This document shows, piece by piece, positions 4,827 through 5,613 of a stretch of DNA of 5,613 nt (its first letter is position 1; every line of letters begins with the position of its first letter). The DNA comes from Gallionellaceae bacterium (GTDB lineage: Bacteria; Pseudomonadota; Gammaproteobacteria; Burkholderiales; Gallionellaceae): NCBI GenBank assembly GCA_003445795.1, contig DMCN01000008.1, positions 1 to 5,613 of the forward strand, written 5' to 3'. Made by a program: the position numbers and the translations under genes. The notes beneath the pieces are model-generated. The model saw only the letters and a list, made by a program, of their open reading frames with translations, was not told the DNA's origin and ran no database searches.

Positions 4827-5613
4827 GGTTCCCTATCGCGTGGCGCCTCGGGCTGATCCTGGTGCTGATTGGGGTACTGGGTAGCGGGCTCACGGGCTAC
4901 TTCGCCTATCAGGTCAGCCGCGATCAGCTGGTCAAGGCTTCCGAAGAACGCCTGCTGACCGCGACCCGTGTACTGATGCGCCAAGTGACCGTGGCGCTGA
5001 AAGGAACCGCGGCCGATGTCCGTCTGGTCGCGCAGCACCCGCAGATGGTGCGCATCCTGCGCCACACCAATCCGGGTTTTCAGGCGCTGAGCGAGGACAA
5101 TGTCGCGCTCATATTCGAGCGCATGATGACGGTGCATCCGGAATACTTCCAGATCCGCCTCATCGAAGCCGCGAACTACGGACAGGAGCGCATCCGAGTC
5201 GACCGCGGCATGGGCAGCATATTGCGCATCGCCGGCGGCGAGCTGCAGGAGAAAGGCCACTATCCCTATGTCTTCGACGCACTGCGGCTGCCGCCCGGCG
5301 CGGTGTATGTGTCGCGCGCCTCCATCAACCACGAAGTCGGCGCCCATGCCGGGGAAGACCGGCCTTCTCTCCAGGTCGCCGCGCCGGTGCACGACAGCAA
5401 CGACAAGGCAGTCGGTGTGGTGGTGATCAATGTCGACCTGCACGGTCTGTTCGTGCAGCTGGCCGCCGATCTGCCGCCCGAGCTGAAACTCTATCTCGCA
5501 AACAGCAGGGGCGACTTCCTGATCCATCCCGACCCGCAGCGCGGCTTCGCCTTCGACCGCGGCCAGAGCGCGCTCGTGCAGGACGAGTTCCCGGATACTA
5601 CCGTGCTGCTGGG
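4823..5613 (+). CDS. Membrane sensor protein with Cache-like periplasmic domain (partial, 3' end outside window)
   Basis: The first 263 codons are present and the frame is open to the window edge. GTG at 4823 overlaps the preceding TGA (GTGA), with GGTGA (4811-4815) as ribosome site. Residues about 8-29 (RLGLILVLIGVLGSGLTGYFAY) form one transmembrane helix or signal anchor. A large extracytoplasmic domain follows: a helix with LLTATRVLMRQVTVALKGTAADV (44-66), YFQIRLIEAANYGQERIRVDR (109-128), GHYPYVFDALRLPPGAVYVS (145-164), LQVAAPV (183-189), GVVVINVDL (198-206), and LYLANSRGDFLIHPDP (223-238). This order resembles the double-Cache sensor domains of histidine kinases and diguanylate cyclases/phosphodiesterases. 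The second membrane helix and output domain lie beyond the window, so the output type is unknown. The overlap with the binding-protein gene suggests the two products act together, with the binding protein presenting its ligand to this domain. Confidence 0.8.
   Translation, partial: MRFPIAWRLGLILVLIGVLGSGLTGYFAYQVSRDQLVKASEERLLTATRVLMRQVTVALKGTAADVRLVAQHPQMVRILRHTNPGFQALSEDNVALIFERMMTVHPEYFQIRLIEAANYGQERIRVDRGMGSILRIAGGELQEKGHYPYVFDALRLPPGAVYVSRASINHEVGAHAGEDRPSLQVAAPVHDSNDKAVGVVVINVDLHGLFVQLAADLPPELKLYLANSRGDFLIHPDPQRGFAFDRGQSALVQDEFPDTTVLL

Noticed and set aside
4535..5527. Open frame of 330 codons on the minus strand opposite the binding-protein end and the sensor gene
   Set aside because: The + strand frame encodes a signal anchor and Cache-like motifs and overlaps the previous stop in operon fashion. 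The antisense peptide is low-complexity in character and unrecognisable.

Overview
The window is a gene-dense, GC-rich bacterial chromosome segment. It most likely comes from a betaproteobacterium, possibly of the Nitrosomonadales/Gallionellaceae type. That placement is an inference from the ilvC-psd-pssA gene order, the short PSD-A type decarboxylase and the DUF1841 protein; no marker gene fixes the taxon. There are no mobile elements, CRISPR arrays or RNA genes that I can support. Coding sequence covers all but three short gaps, 76 to about 153 bases long.

Left part (1-1656, + strand): the 3' end of ilvC (ketol-acid reductoisomerase), then psd (phosphatidylserine decarboxylase proenzyme) and pssA (phosphatidylserine synthase). 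PssA makes phosphatidylserine from CDP-diacylglycerol and serine, and Psd decarboxylates it to phosphatidylethanolamine, so the pair is the two-step PE pathway. psd and pssA are 4 bases apart. The likely intrinsic terminator of this operon lies about 90 bases beyond pssA, inside the coding region of the convergent gene.

Middle part (1653-2602, - strand): a two-gene operon of a DUF1841 protein and a PduO-type cob(I)alamin adenosyltransferase, coupled by an ATGA overlap. It is driven by a good sigma70-like promoter. The adenosyltransferase and pssA converge so tightly that one CTAG supplies both TAG stop codons.

Right part (2756-5613, + strand): a divergently transcribed plant-type ferredoxin-NADP reductase-like flavoprotein with altered active-site and nucleotide-site residues. 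Next come a PotD-like periplasmic polyamine-family binding protein and, overlapping it by a GTGA, a membrane protein with an extracytoplasmic Cache-like sensor domain that runs off the window. Binding protein plus sensor with no permease genes between them suggests a binding-protein-assisted receptor, comparable in layout to NspS-MbaA of Vibrio cholerae. This is the most interesting system in the window. The divergent intergenic region at 2603-2755 holds promoter-like elements in both directions and a perfect 17-base palindrome.
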